DNA from: UBA11612 sp963976395
GTDB taxonomy: Bacteria; Pseudomonadota; Alphaproteobacteria; Rhodospirillales; Rhodospirillaceae
DNA length: 64,000 nt
Assembly: GCA_963976395.1 (NCBI GenBank)
Contig: CAXBLG010000003.1
Location: 62,001 to 126,000, forward strand
Direction of reading: 5' to 3'
Part shown: positions 54,047 through 62,846 of the stretch, piece after piece
How positions within the stretch are numbered: the first letter of the stretch is position 1
Layout: every line of letters begins with the position of its first letter
Notes under the pieces: generated by a model
Told to the model about the DNA's origin: nothing
The model's database searches: none
Seen by the model: only the letters and a program-made list of their open reading frames with translations
Made by a program: the position numbers and the translations under genes

Positions 54047-54919
54047 TCAGATCACTTCATCGACGTAGTGGATAAACAAAAGCTCTTCGAGATCTTCGTC
54101 GGCTCTTTTCCGAAGCCGCCCATACTCATCAAAAGCGTAGGCCCTATAATCTGCGTAACTGTCGTGGCGCAAATCGATGCCGGACGTCTGCAAGCCAGCC
54201 TTGACCACGGCGGCAGTATGCTCGGTAAAATGAAAGAAATTGCCCGCGGCCAGACCACTGACACCAGGCACTCGCGCTGCTTCAGCCATATGCACAGGCG
54301 TTCCAACACCGCCCAGAGCGATTACGGGCACGGAAACCGCACCAGCCACATCCGCAACCAGTTCCAAGTCGTAGCCCAACTTGCTGCCATCGCGATGTAT
54401 GGCCTGAATGAGAATTTCGCCCGCTCCATGATCCTCCGCGCGCCGCGCCATATCTTTGGGCGACAACCCTGTTCGCCTGCCGCCGCCATCCACGAAGGTG
54501 TCATAAGCGGTGTCTGTTGAGGGCGCTGCGTCAATCGCCGCGATGATGCACTGAGTACCGAACCTCTCAGCCGCCCGTTCTATAAGTTTCGGATCATCAA
54601 AAACGGAGGTGTTGAGAACAACCCGGTCCGCCCCTGATTTAATAACGTCACGAATGTGATCAACTGACCGTATCCCCCCGCCCACAGCAAGCGGCACCAA
54701 GCAGTAAGGCGCGACATGAGCAACGCTTTGATCCAACCTTACATCGGCCAATTTTTGTGCCGATATATCCAGCATCACGATTTCGTCGATTCCCCATCTG
54801 TTGAGGTGTTCAACAGCAATTTCCGGCTTACCGATCGGCAAATATTTTTGGAATCCGATACTCTGTACGACGATCCCGTCACGAACCAACAGTACGGCGG
54901 CAACACGTTGTTTCAACAT
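54047..54919 (-). CDS. hisF: HisF-like (HisF2) subunit of glycan amidotransferase complex
   Basis: A 290-residue TIM barrel that channels ammonia from HisH. The ATG at 54919 starts MLKQRVAAVLLVRDG. In true HisF the residue at position 11 is the cyclase Asp; here it is Leu11, while the second (Asp130-type) residue is present in AIDAAP. The barrel therefore should not make imidazole-glycerol phosphate, and acts with HisH2 and the PP-loop enzymes. A C-terminal extension of about 40 residues beyond HisF is present. It is placed between hisH and amidotransferase 1. Confidence 0.87.
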   Translation of the reverse strand: MLKQRVAAVLLVRDGIVVQSIGFQKYLPIGKPEIAVEHLNRWGIDEIVMLDISAQKLADVRLDQSVAHVAPYCLVPLAVGGGIRSVDHIRDVIKSGADRVVLNTSVFDDPKLIERAAERFGTQCIIAAIDAAPSTDTAYDTFVDGGGRRTGLSPKDMARRAEDHGAGEILIQAIHRDGSKLGYDLELVADVAGAVSVPVIALGGVGTPVHMAEAARVPGVSGLAAGNFFHFTEHTAAVVKAGLQTSGIDLRHDSYADYRAYAFDEYGRLRKRADEDLEELLFIHYVDEVI

Positions 54920-54930
54920 ACGCGCTGCCC

Positions 54931-55569
54931 CTACCCGACCTGAACAAAATTGAGAAAGTTGCGCAGCAGCCGGCGACCGTTGTTCTGACTCTTTTCGGGA
55001 TGAAATTGAACACCCCAAATATTGCTCTTTACGACGGCCGCAACCAGGGGGCGTCCGACATCAACGGTCGCCACAACACAATTGTCGGCGGTCGCCATAC
55101 AATAGGAATGGTTAAAATAGAAATGACTATTCTGTGCAATATTCACACTGAGCGGTCCACCCCCTGCCCAAGTCACCTCGTTCCAGCCAATGTGCGGGAT
55201 GCGAATGGATGAGTCTGGTGGAATCATCTCGACTTTTGAGTCAATCCACCCCAACCCTTTATGCAGACCGCTTTCCGTGGATTGCGTTCCCAACACCTGC
55301 ATTCCAAGACAAATGCCGAGAAACGGTACGCCTTCCCCTAAAACGCGGTCTTCAAGCACATCGATCAGTTTCAGCGCTTGCATGCGCTCCATGGCTTCGC
55401 CAAAGGCGCCGACGCCCGGCAAAATTAATGCGGCGGCCTTAGCGATGTGGGCTGGGTCGGCACTCACTGTCGCGCGACACTCCAAAGTGGCGAGTGCCGA
55501 GGTGACGGACAACAAATTGCCCATGCCGTAATCGACAATACAGACATCTCGGTCGCGTATTGAACTCAC
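54931..55569 (-). CDS. hisH: HisH-like glutamine amidotransferase subunit (HisH2)
   Basis: A 212-residue class I glutaminase. The nucleophile is in LGICLGMQVLGTQS (about residue 84), and the His-Glu are in VQFHPEKS near the end. The start IVDYGMGNLLSV and GVGAFGEAMERM match HisH. Paired with the HisF-type gene 11 bases on, and flanked by PP-loop amidotransferase genes on both sides, it probably serves glycan synthesis, not histidine. Confidence 0.9.
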   Translation of the reverse strand: MSSIRDRDVCIVDYGMGNLLSVTSALATLECRATVSADPAHIAKAAALILPGVGAFGEAMERMQALKLIDVLEDRVLGEGVPFLGICLGMQVLGTQSTESGLHKGLGWIDSKVEMIPPDSSIRIPHIGWNEVTWAGGGPLSVNIAQNSHFYFNHSYCMATADNCVVATVDVGRPLVAAVVKSNIWGVQFHPEKSQNNGRRLLRNFLNFVQVG

Positions 55570-55573
55570 GCCA

Positions 55574-56725
55574 TCACACCTTTGCGCCGAGGGCGCCCGA
55601 AGGCTTGTACCTGAGTTCCCATGCGCCGCGATTATTCAACTGCCACAAATCCTTGTTGCGCGCCTCTTCGACCACAGAATGAAATTTTTCCGTGGTGATG
55701 CCAATGTAGTCGCAAAAGTTTTCTATATAGCGCTCGCTGCACTTGCCATCGTATTTCTCAACGGCTTCTACGGCTTCTTCGCGAGTCATTGTACCCAGCC
55801 TCAATTGAACACTGGCCTGCTGGACAACTTTCCCAAATCCCAGCTTTAGATGTTTGATCATCTGGTTTACGTGAACAAAATCATCGTCCACAGCTTCAAA
55901 TGCGTTCAATGAGCCGGTTTCTTCGGGTAGAGCATCAAGTCCCGTGCGCGGTTCAAGACCATGCGCAAGCGCAAAAGCGCCGTTCGCGATATCGTTGAAG
56001 TCACGCATATAAAAGCCGAGATAAACGATCCGCAATTGCGCCCGTTCGAAATCGTGTTCCGACGGATACTGATACCAGTTCATCTCGCTGGCTGTTAGTC
56101 CGCTCTGCAACCAGGTGTCGAGCTTTCCGCCGCCAAGTGTGTTGTGAAAACGCTGCTTGTTCCCATCACTCGAGACCGATCCGACACTGCCACCGAAGGC
56201 AAGCGCCGGATTTTCGCCAAGAAAGATAAGAGGAATGCCATAGGCAATCGCAACGCGCGGCAGCGATGCATACAGCACAAGCTCGCTGGCCTTAAAAATA
56301 TTGGCGAATTGCAGGAAGCTGTATTTCGTCAGCTTTTTTGAAACTTGTGGGGCCGGACCAACCATATGAAGATCAAAGCCTTGCTCGACTAAATTAGAAA
56401 GATTGTCTGCACCGCGCTGTGTTTGCTGCTCCGGCGGATACACACACGACACAAGCAGCGGGTTCAGACCCAATTCATCGCGTGCAAAGAACGCTTGGCG
56501 CAGGCTGTCCTTGCCGCCGCTCACGCCGATAATACAATCGTAAACACCACGTTTGTTTTTCCGGCCCCAGTCGGAAATTTCGCCGAGTTCCTTTTTCCGA
56601 GCGGACCAATCAACCTGCGCTAAACTTTCGGCATAGCGGCACGGCAAACAAATACCGTCCTCATCAAAGACGGCGTCCGGCCATGTGTTGGGAGTCACGC
56701 ATCTCGCGCAGTAGGCGACGGTCAT
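55574..56725 (-). CDS. N-acetyl sugar amidotransferase (WbpG/PseA-like), copy 2
   Basis: A 383-residue PP-loop enzyme with CARCVTP and CLPC as zinc ligands, an intact PP-loop SGGKDS (about residues 68-73), and KLGFGKVVQQASVQLRLGTMT near residue 290. The ATG at 56725 gives MTVAYCARC; an ATG at 56752 is in frame. It is related to copy 1 but far from identical, including in the P-loop. It is adjacent to hisH (4-base gap), so it is probably the main partner of the HisHF pair. Confidence 0.87.
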   Translation of the reverse strand: MTVAYCARCVTPNTWPDAVFDEDGICLPCRYAESLAQVDWSARKKELGEISDWGRKNKRGVYDCIIGVSGGKDSLRQAFFARDELGLNPLLVSCVYPPEQQTQRGADNLSNLVEQGFDLHMVGPAPQVSKKLTKYSFLQFANIFKASELVLYASLPRVAIAYGIPLIFLGENPALAFGGSVGSVSSDGNKQRFHNTLGGGKLDTWLQSGLTASEMNWYQYPSEHDFERAQLRIVYLGFYMRDFNDIANGAFALAHGLEPRTGLDALPEETGSLNAFEAVDDDFVHVNQMIKHLKLGFGKVVQQASVQLRLGTMTREEAVEAVEKYDGKCSERYIENFCDYIGITTEKFHSVVEEARNKDLWQLNNRGAWELRYKPSGALGAKV

Positions 56726-56789
56726 CAAAGCGCTTTCGAACAAGCGGCCCATAGCCGCAAAAAATCATAGCTCGGCAAACGTAGAGTTA

Positions 56790-57785
56790 TCATTCAGCGA
56801 GTTCAAGATGACTGGACGAACGCAATAGGTGGTTGGAAAAATATATACCCATAAGCTCCTGGGCACGGCCATTGGGATGAGGATCGGGCTTTGTGACCCA
56901 TAATGTATCTGGCGACAGGTCCTCCACTGCAGGAAGAAGGTCGACAAACTCCACGTGATGAGTCTCCGCGGCCGCTTTCACTTTGGCCGTAACGTCGTGA
57001 AAGGGATATTCCTTGAGTTCTCTCAATTCTGGAATATTCACAATGATGAAACGAATGTCGTTCGTTCGGCAATACGCGGCAAGTTTTGCGATGCTCTCCT
57101 GGGCTTTGCGCCATCCTGGCGCGCCGTCCGCATATAGACCCGCATAGTAAGTGCGCCAGTCCGCGCCGCCGAACAGACGCCTTTTTAAACTGTCCCAGGC
57201 ACCTCCGATAACCGCGTAGGCATAGGAATGACGTGCGAGCCAGGGCACCTCTTTATAGATCGGCGTGGGTTCTGCATCGTTGATAAAATAGTTCAACACT
57301 ACGATGTCGGGGTCATAGGCTTTGCCGTGATCAAAGAAATAGCCGGCTTCCATTGCGGTGTTGTAATTACCGACACCTGAATTAATAACTTCAATGGGGC
57401 CTGCCCCTTGCGCCGTCAATTCGCGTTCAAGAACTCTCGGCAGAGTTTCATCTGCCGGCACACCCCAGCCAAAGGTAATAGAATCTCCCAGCATGAGAAT
57501 ACGCGTTACTCCGGTCGGTTTTGCTTCTTCAAGTTCCTTGTCACGCAAGCCATCGCTGTTAATTGATACGTCAACGCCCATTAAGCGCGCGTGCGCGCCG
57601 GGAATATGCTCATGCCCGATCTCGGGATCTTCGGCGACGCGCTTTAATTCAACCGCATATCTCCACATCTCCACATGGTACTGCGTACCGTCGTTCAGAG
57701 CGGTTCGGCACAGTCCCTCGAACACGCCGGCCATTACGGCAACGGCTGCAAGCAAGAGCAGCCCGTTGGCTATATTTTTCTTCAC
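56790..57785 (-). CDS. SGNH/GDSL hydrolase, membrane-anchored, copy B
   Basis: A 331-residue protein starting at GTG (57785), which overlaps the stop of the preceding gene as TAGTG and has GGAGCGGGAG ahead. It has one N-terminal helix (ANGLLLLAAVAVMAGVF), then the SGNH motif MLGDSITFGWG (about residue 96), the block II Gly-containing region INSGVGNYNTAM, the block III Asn in NYFINDAEPT, and the base DPHPNGRAQ. A likely periplasm-facing esterase or acetyltransferase acting on glycan. Adjacent to a paralogue of like type. Confidence 0.83.
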   Translation of the reverse strand: MKKNIANGLLLLAAVAVMAGVFEGLCRTALNDGTQYHVEMWRYAVELKRVAEDPEIGHEHIPGAHARLMGVDVSINSDGLRDKELEEAKPTGVTRILMLGDSITFGWGVPADETLPRVLERELTAQGAGPIEVINSGVGNYNTAMEAGYFFDHGKAYDPDIVVLNYFINDAEPTPIYKEVPWLARHSYAYAVIGGAWDSLKRRLFGGADWRTYYAGLYADGAPGWRKAQESIAKLAAYCRTNDIRFIIVNIPELRELKEYPFHDVTAKVKAAAETHHVEFVDLLPAVEDLSPDTLWVTKPDPHPNGRAQELMGIYFSNHLLRSSSHLELAE

Positions 57786-58831
57786 TACTCCCGCTCCGTT
57801 TGGGCTGCATTCGGTATCCTCAGCAACGGCAACACATCGCTCTCCAGCCACCTTCCGATGCAATCGGCAAAGTGGGCATGCAGCTTTGCATTTGGGTGAC
57901 TACTGCCGCCAAGCAAATATGTGCCGGGATCGCTACGCTCAAAGCCGCTACAATTTTTGTAAGGATAGGGCTTATCGGAAAATATCGCGTCAGCAATTTG
58001 ATTGCGATCTTCCAGAACCACTACAGCAAACTGAACGTCGTGGCGTGACGCAAAATTATGCAGTTGGTCTATGACGTGCTGCGTAGCCGGGAGCGCGTCG
58101 CCTACAGTATTGTAAGCAACTGACTGAAGCCAGATATTGTGCAGCACCGTTATCAACGCAGACTGTTTTTCGAGAGGCCAAAATCCGATGGTCCGGAATG
58201 GATGAAAAACAAACTCACCGTTCTGCAAACGGTAATGCGGCGGCGCGACGTATCGGCCCTCGTCGTCGGAAATCGAATACACCCAAGACTGGTCTGCTAC
58301 GTTCCGCAGGGCATGTGAATCGTCGAAGGCCAGCACGATTAGCTTCGGTTTTTCGGATATGTAGAAATTATCATAGGCTTTTTCAGCCAGCAGCAATGAC
58401 TGAACGGTGCTGTAGCCGCCATTGCCGAAGTTCTCGAACCACAAGGACGGATACCGTTCACTGAGTATGTAGGCAAAGGAGTCTTCATCGCGCACCCCAT
58501 AGGATTGTGCGTTGCTCCCGCCGATCACCATGACCGGCACCTTGCCCACCGGCGATGAGACATCCTCGCGCGTTGCACGGCGGCCAAAGTCCCAGAAGGT
58601 CATCGGCGCACCACCTTCCTCAATCGAAATCGACACCCCCTCTTTATTAATCCAGCCTAGGTCCGGATCAGGAACCGACCAGGTGTCCTCGCTGTTTGGC
58701 ACAAAAAAGGGATTAATACGGATTTCTCGCGGCGCGAATCCGGCCACGCGAACCCCCACTTCCACGATAAGGGTGGAAACGATGAGGGCGCCAATGAGGA
58801 GAGTTAGGTTTTTCACGGGCGTGTTGTACAT
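57785..58831 (-). CDS. SGNH-type hydrolase, membrane-anchored, copy A
   Basis: A 348-residue protein with one N-terminal helix (LTLLIGALIVSTLIVEVGV). The SGNH nucleophile is in VMVIGGSNAQSYG, the block II Gly in NFGNGGYSTVQS, and the terminal His in SSHPNAKLHAHFA. The catalytic-type GGSN replaces the usual GDS. Probably acts on the same glycan as copy B. It starts the six-gene unit (SGNH-A, SGNH-B, amidotransferase 2, hisH, hisF, amidotransferase 1). Confidence 0.75.
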   Translation of the reverse strand: MYNTPVKNLTLLIGALIVSTLIVEVGVRVAGFAPREIRINPFFVPNSEDTWSVPDPDLGWINKEGVSISIEEGGAPMTFWDFGRRATREDVSSPVGKVPVMVIGGSNAQSYGVRDEDSFAYILSERYPSLWFENFGNGGYSTVQSLLLAEKAYDNFYISEKPKLIVLAFDDSHALRNVADQSWVYSISDDEGRYVAPPHYRLQNGEFVFHPFRTIGFWPLEKQSALITVLHNIWLQSVAYNTVGDALPATQHVIDQLHNFASRHDVQFAVVVLEDRNQIADAIFSDKPYPYKNCSGFERSDPGTYLLGGSSHPNAKLHAHFADCIGRWLESDVLPLLRIPNAAQTERE

Positions 58832-59068
58832 GAAAAGCTGATCTTAAACCGCTGTAAATCTACATCGCCGACATTGATCCCATGCGGGCCGAATGTAACC
58901 CTTACAAACCTGTAAATCCCGGGCGCAAGGTCCATGGTGGTAGAACTTACCCTCGAAAATCCGTATTTTAAGTGGCACATGATGGACGCCCTTCAACATG
59001 GGCTCAATCCGTGCACCTAAGGTAGATATGTGGCGCCCGTTTGGGCACCTGATTTTGGACTGTAGAAA

Positions 59069-60799
59069 ATGAACGCCAGCGCCCTCGCGGCCGCGCCTAT
59101 TGAAGTTCAGCCATCGCTTGGCCAGATTTTGCTGGCCAAGGGCGAAATTGGCGAAAGCGATCTCAACAAAGCCCTTACCTTCCAGTCGAGTGTCGGCGGA
59201 TTGCTTGGCGCCATCCTCATCCGCATCGGCGCTGTTTCTGAGGACGCGGTTCTTGAGGCGCTCTCACACCAGCTCGGATTGGGACTCATCACCAACGAGA
59301 CATTGCCGCAAGACCCGATGATCTATGCCGCAACGCTCAAGAGTTCCGGCATCGACACCGAGTGGTGGATCGATCAGGCAACACTCGCATGGACAGCCGA
59401 AGACGGCACACTCAACTGCATTAGCCGTGATCCACTTCGCCCCAGCCTTCAAGAAGCGCTGATGTCGGCATTTCCGGATAAAGAGATATGTTGGTGGCTT
59501 GTGCGCAACCGCGAGCTCGACATGATGGTCGAGTTGGTACGCCGCGCGCTGACCAGCGACGGATTCAACTACGACGATGATGTCGCCATGCTGCGGGAAC
59601 TCGCCGAGGAAGCGCCGGTCGTGGAACTGGTCTCCAATACGATGGCCCAGGCGGTAAATGAAAACGCCTCAGACATTCACGTTGAGCCGCGCGAACATGA
59701 ATTTGATATTCGTTACCGCGTCGATGGCGTTTTGCAAAATCGCTTAACGTTGCCTCGATCACGATTCGATGCGGTGGCTTCGCGCATAAAACTCATATCC
59801 GGCCTCGATATCGCCGAGCGCCGCCTGCCCCAAGACGGTCGCATCGGCATGCGCATCAGTGGCAAAGAGCTGGATATCCGCGTCTCTTGCCTACCCGGCG
59901 TCTGGGGCGAATCCATCGTCATGAGGCTCTTGCTTAAAGAGCAGAAAGACTTCTCCCTCGCGCGAATCGGAATGGCGCCTGACCACCTCGAGACCTTTTC
60001 AAAGCTGGCGCAAGAACCCTACGGCATCATCCTCGTGACAGGCCCGACCGGTTCAGGCAAGTCAACAACGCTCAAAGCGACCCTCGAGCATATCAAAGAC
60101 GGTAAGCGCAAGATCATAACCGTTGAAGACCCCGTCGAGTACAATGTTCCGGGCGTCACGCAGGTCCAGACCAAAGCAGAAATCGGGTACACCTTCGCGC
60201 GGGCCTTACGATCCATTTTGCGCCAAGACCCGGACGTCATCATGATCGGCGAAATCCGTGATGTGGAGACCGCTCAGATTGCCGTTCAAGCATCCCTGAC
60301 CGGCCACATGGTCTTTTCGACCCTCCACACAAACGATTCTTTGAGCGCTTTTACGCGCCTGACCGACATGGGCTTGGAGCCTTTCTTGGTATCCTCGTCC
60401 GTTCGCGAGGTGATGGCTCAGCGCCTAGTTAGAAAGCTTTGCCCCCATTGCCGTGCGCCGCATGCGCCGACGGCGGGCATTCGCGAAAAATGCAATCAGT
60501 TGCAACAGCAATTCCCCGATCTTTTCGCAAGCTCCCCCCAATGGCTTGGACCTGTGGGCTGCCCGAAATGTCAAAATACCGGATACCGAGGCCGTCTTGG
60601 CATATATGAGGTTGCCGTGCTGAATGAAGAACTCGCCGACGCGGTCCTTCACCAAAAACCGCACCATGACCTCGAACGCATCGCCCGCGACTACGGCTTT
60701 CGCGACCTTCTCGAAGACGGACTACTGAAAGCATGGCACGGAGAAACAAGTGTCGAGGAAGTCTTGCGGGTCGCCGGCCAGGCAGGCATAGAGGATTAG
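59069..60799 (+). CDS. gspE: GspE/PilB-type secretion ATPase
   Basis: A 576-residue cytosolic ATPase that drives pseudopilus or pilus assembly. An N-terminal T2SSE_N-like domain (SLGQILLAKGEIGESDLNKALTFQ) precedes the ATPase. Walker A is GPTGSGKST (about residue 325), Asp-box ITVEDPVEY, Walker B MIGEIRDVETAQ, His-box GHMVFSTLHTND. A C-terminal four-Cys zinc site is present as CPHC (about 457) and CPKC (about 496). Other T2SS or pilus genes are not adjacent, but a prepilin peptidase gene lies 19 kb away. GspE versus PilB is not certain. Confidence 0.9.
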   Translation: MNASALAAAPIEVQPSLGQILLAKGEIGESDLNKALTFQSSVGGLLGAILIRIGAVSEDAVLEALSHQLGLGLITNETLPQDPMIYAATLKSSGIDTEWWIDQATLAWTAEDGTLNCISRDPLRPSLQEALMSAFPDKEICWWLVRNRELDMMVELVRRALTSDGFNYDDDVAMLRELAEEAPVVELVSNTMAQAVNENASDIHVEPREHEFDIRYRVDGVLQNRLTLPRSRFDAVASRIKLISGLDIAERRLPQDGRIGMRISGKELDIRVSCLPGVWGESIVMRLLLKEQKDFSLARIGMAPDHLETFSKLAQEPYGIILVTGPTGSGKSTTLKATLEHIKDGKRKIITVEDPVEYNVPGVTQVQTKAEIGYTFARALRSILRQDPDVIMIGEIRDVETAQIAVQASLTGHMVFSTLHTNDSLSAFTRLTDMGLEPFLVSSSVREVMAQRLVRKLCPHCRAPHAPTAGIREKCNQLQQQFPDLFASSPQWLGPVGCPKCQNTGYRGRLGIYEVAVLNEELADAVLHQKPHHDLERIARDYGFRDLLEDGLLKAWHGETSVEEVLRVAGQAGIED

Positions 60800-60842
60800 C
60801 TGCCAGCTCACCTCACATTTTGATTAAGGCCCGCAGGCATTC

Positions 60843-62846
60843 ATGGCTGCAGATATAGATATCGAAAAAATCAGCAAAGCATTGAACGATGCCGTAGCTC
60901 TGCATCAGGCAGGCGATGTACAATCTGCGGCGACACACTACGAAGCTCTGCGACCGACCCTCGCAAATCATCCCGAACTGCATTACCTGCTAGGCGCGGC
61001 ATATGTTCATCTGGGCCGCGCGGACGAAGCTGTGCCGGTACTTGAACGGTCCCTCGCCTTACGGCCCGATCATGTGGCAACCGTGGAAATGCTCGGCTCT
61101 GCATGGATTAGGCTAGAGAACCCGGCGAACGCGCTCGTATACTTCGAGCAAGCAGTGAAACTTAAACCTCGCGCCATAGATGCGTTGTGCAGATTAGGCG
61201 CGACCCTGGCTGCTTGCGGCCGCCATGGCGATACCCTCGACGCTTTTGAGTGCGCCATTGCGATTGATCCTAACCACCCCGAGGCCATGACAGGTGCAGG
61301 TCACGCCCTACACAACCTTGGTCGGGTTGATGAAGCCGAAGAAATTTTACGGCGGTGCATAGAGGTCAATCCTTCCTACGCGCAGGCCTATACCGTTCTG
61401 GGCGGCATCTGGGTGGACTCTGAACGCCTAACCGAAGCTGAACGTTTGCTGCGCCAATGCCTGCTGACGTGTCCCGAACACGTCGTTGCGCAGCATTACC
61501 TCGCTCTCGCCCTTCACCGCCAAGGAAAATTGCAGGACGCAGAACATGCCTATCGCAAAGCCCTTTCATTAGGGGCGTCCGATACATTTCTGTTTACACA
61601 TCTTGGCGATGTACTGGCCGACTTAGGCCGCCTAGATGATGCAGAAAGTGTTTTAGCAGACGCGCTGGCAATCGCCCCTGACGACGCCGGCTTACTGACG
61701 GGCATGGGCCGTATCGAAGAGCTTCGCGGTAATATGGATAAGGCGCTCTCTTTTCATAACCGGGCTATTGCCGCAGACAACGGGCATGCCGACGCGTTTA
61801 TAAACAGAGGCAACGCTTATAAATTTTCCGGCGATTTAGAATCCGCGCTAAAGGACTACGACACAGCTTTTAGGTTGAACCCCAACTTGTCCGCCGCCGC
61901 CGCTAATCGCGGCATGACGCTCCTAACCCTTGGCCGTCTTGATGAAGGCTGGCCAGCCTTTAAGGCGCGCATTAAAGCGCGAGCCGGTTCGGTGGACTTA
62001 AGCAACGGTGTTAGTTGGGACGGCAGTCCATTGGACGGAAAAAATATTTTGGTGTGGGCCGAATACGGTCTCGGCGACGAAATTCTATTCGCGAATCTCC
62101 TCCCGGACCTTATTGCACGAGTTGGCAAATGCACCTTGATTTGCTCACCGCGTTTGGTGAGCTTGTTCAAACGCTCCTTTCCCGGCGCTAGCGTTCAGGC
62201 GCTGGGAACTCCCATAGAAGGCGACTTCGACGCGCGGCTTCCGTTGACCGATACGGCCCAATGGCTAAGGCCGTCACTCGACTCATTTCCGGCGCATCAT
62301 GGGTACATCAACGCCGACCCTGCGCTCACCGCGAAACTCCGTCAGCGTTACCAAACCTCGAACGACCAAAAAGTTGTCGGCCTCTCCTGGCATAGCGGCG
62401 GCTCCATCGGCACGGCCCCATTTAAGTCCATCGCTCTAGAGAGCTGGGCTCCCGTACTCAATTGCTCGGATATCAAATTTGTATCGTTGCAGTATGGCGA
62501 TTGCACAAACGAGGTCCGGCGCGTCAATCAAACCCAGGGCTCTGACATCGATTTAGATCCCGATATTGATTCATCCGGCGATATGGAGGCCTTCGCTGCG
62601 CAGGTTGCCGCGATGGATCTTGTCATCTCCGTCAGCAACACGACGGTTCACGTCGCAGGCGCTCTCGGCAAACCCGTATGGGCTTTGGTGCCCAAAGGCC
62701 CAGGGGCCCACTGGTATTGGTTTCAGAATCGCGACGACAGTCCTTGGTATCCGTCCTTGCGTATGTTTCGCCAAAAAAATTCTGGCCAGTGGGATGATGT
62801 CCTCGTCGAAGTTGCCGAGCAACTGAACCTTTGGCGTCAATCATGA
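60843..62846 (+). CDS. TPR protein with C-terminal glycosyltransferase 9-like domain
   Basis: A 667-residue protein. Residues 1-390 hold about ten TPRs (for example LHQAGDVQSAATHYEALRP, YVHLGRADEAVPVLERSLAL, NLGRVDEAEEILRRCIEVNP). The last ~270 residues are a GT9-like GT-B lobe, with WAEYGLGDEILFANLLPDL and a conserved C-terminal end (KPVWALVPKGPGAHWYWF, then SPWYPSLRMFRQ). Such TPR-GT proteins glycosylate surface proteins or filaments in some bacteria. It follows gspE by 43 bases and overlaps the next TPR gene (ATGA). Confidence 0.87.
   Translation: MAADIDIEKISKALNDAVALHQAGDVQSAATHYEALRPTLANHPELHYLLGAAYVHLGRADEAVPVLERSLALRPDHVATVEMLGSAWIRLENPANALVYFEQAVKLKPRAIDALCRLGATLAACGRHGDTLDAFECAIAIDPNHPEAMTGAGHALHNLGRVDEAEEILRRCIEVNPSYAQAYTVLGGIWVDSERLTEAERLLRQCLLTCPEHVVAQHYLALALHRQGKLQDAEHAYRKALSLGASDTFLFTHLGDVLADLGRLDDAESVLADALAIAPDDAGLLTGMGRIEELRGNMDKALSFHNRAIAADNGHADAFINRGNAYKFSGDLESALKDYDTAFRLNPNLSAAAANRGMTLLTLGRLDEGWPAFKARIKARAGSVDLSNGVSWDGSPLDGKNILVWAEYGLGDEILFANLLPDLIARVGKCTLICSPRLVSLFKRSFPGASVQALGTPIEGDFDARLPLTDTAQWLRPSLDSFPAHHGYINADPALTAKLRQRYQTSNDQKVVGLSWHSGGSIGTAPFKSIALESWAPVLNCSDIKFVSLQYGDCTNEVRRVNQTQGSDIDLDPDIDSSGDMEAFAAQVAAMDLVISVSNTTVHVAGALGKPVWALVPKGPGAHWYWFQNRDDSPWYPSLRMFRQKNSGQWDDVLVEVAEQLNLWRQS

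Noticed and set aside
54047..55569. HisF/HisH as histidine biosynthesis genes belonging with hisI
   Set aside because: HisF lacks Asp11 and the pair sits between PP-loop sugar amidotransferases, 19 kb from hisI; a glycan role fits better.
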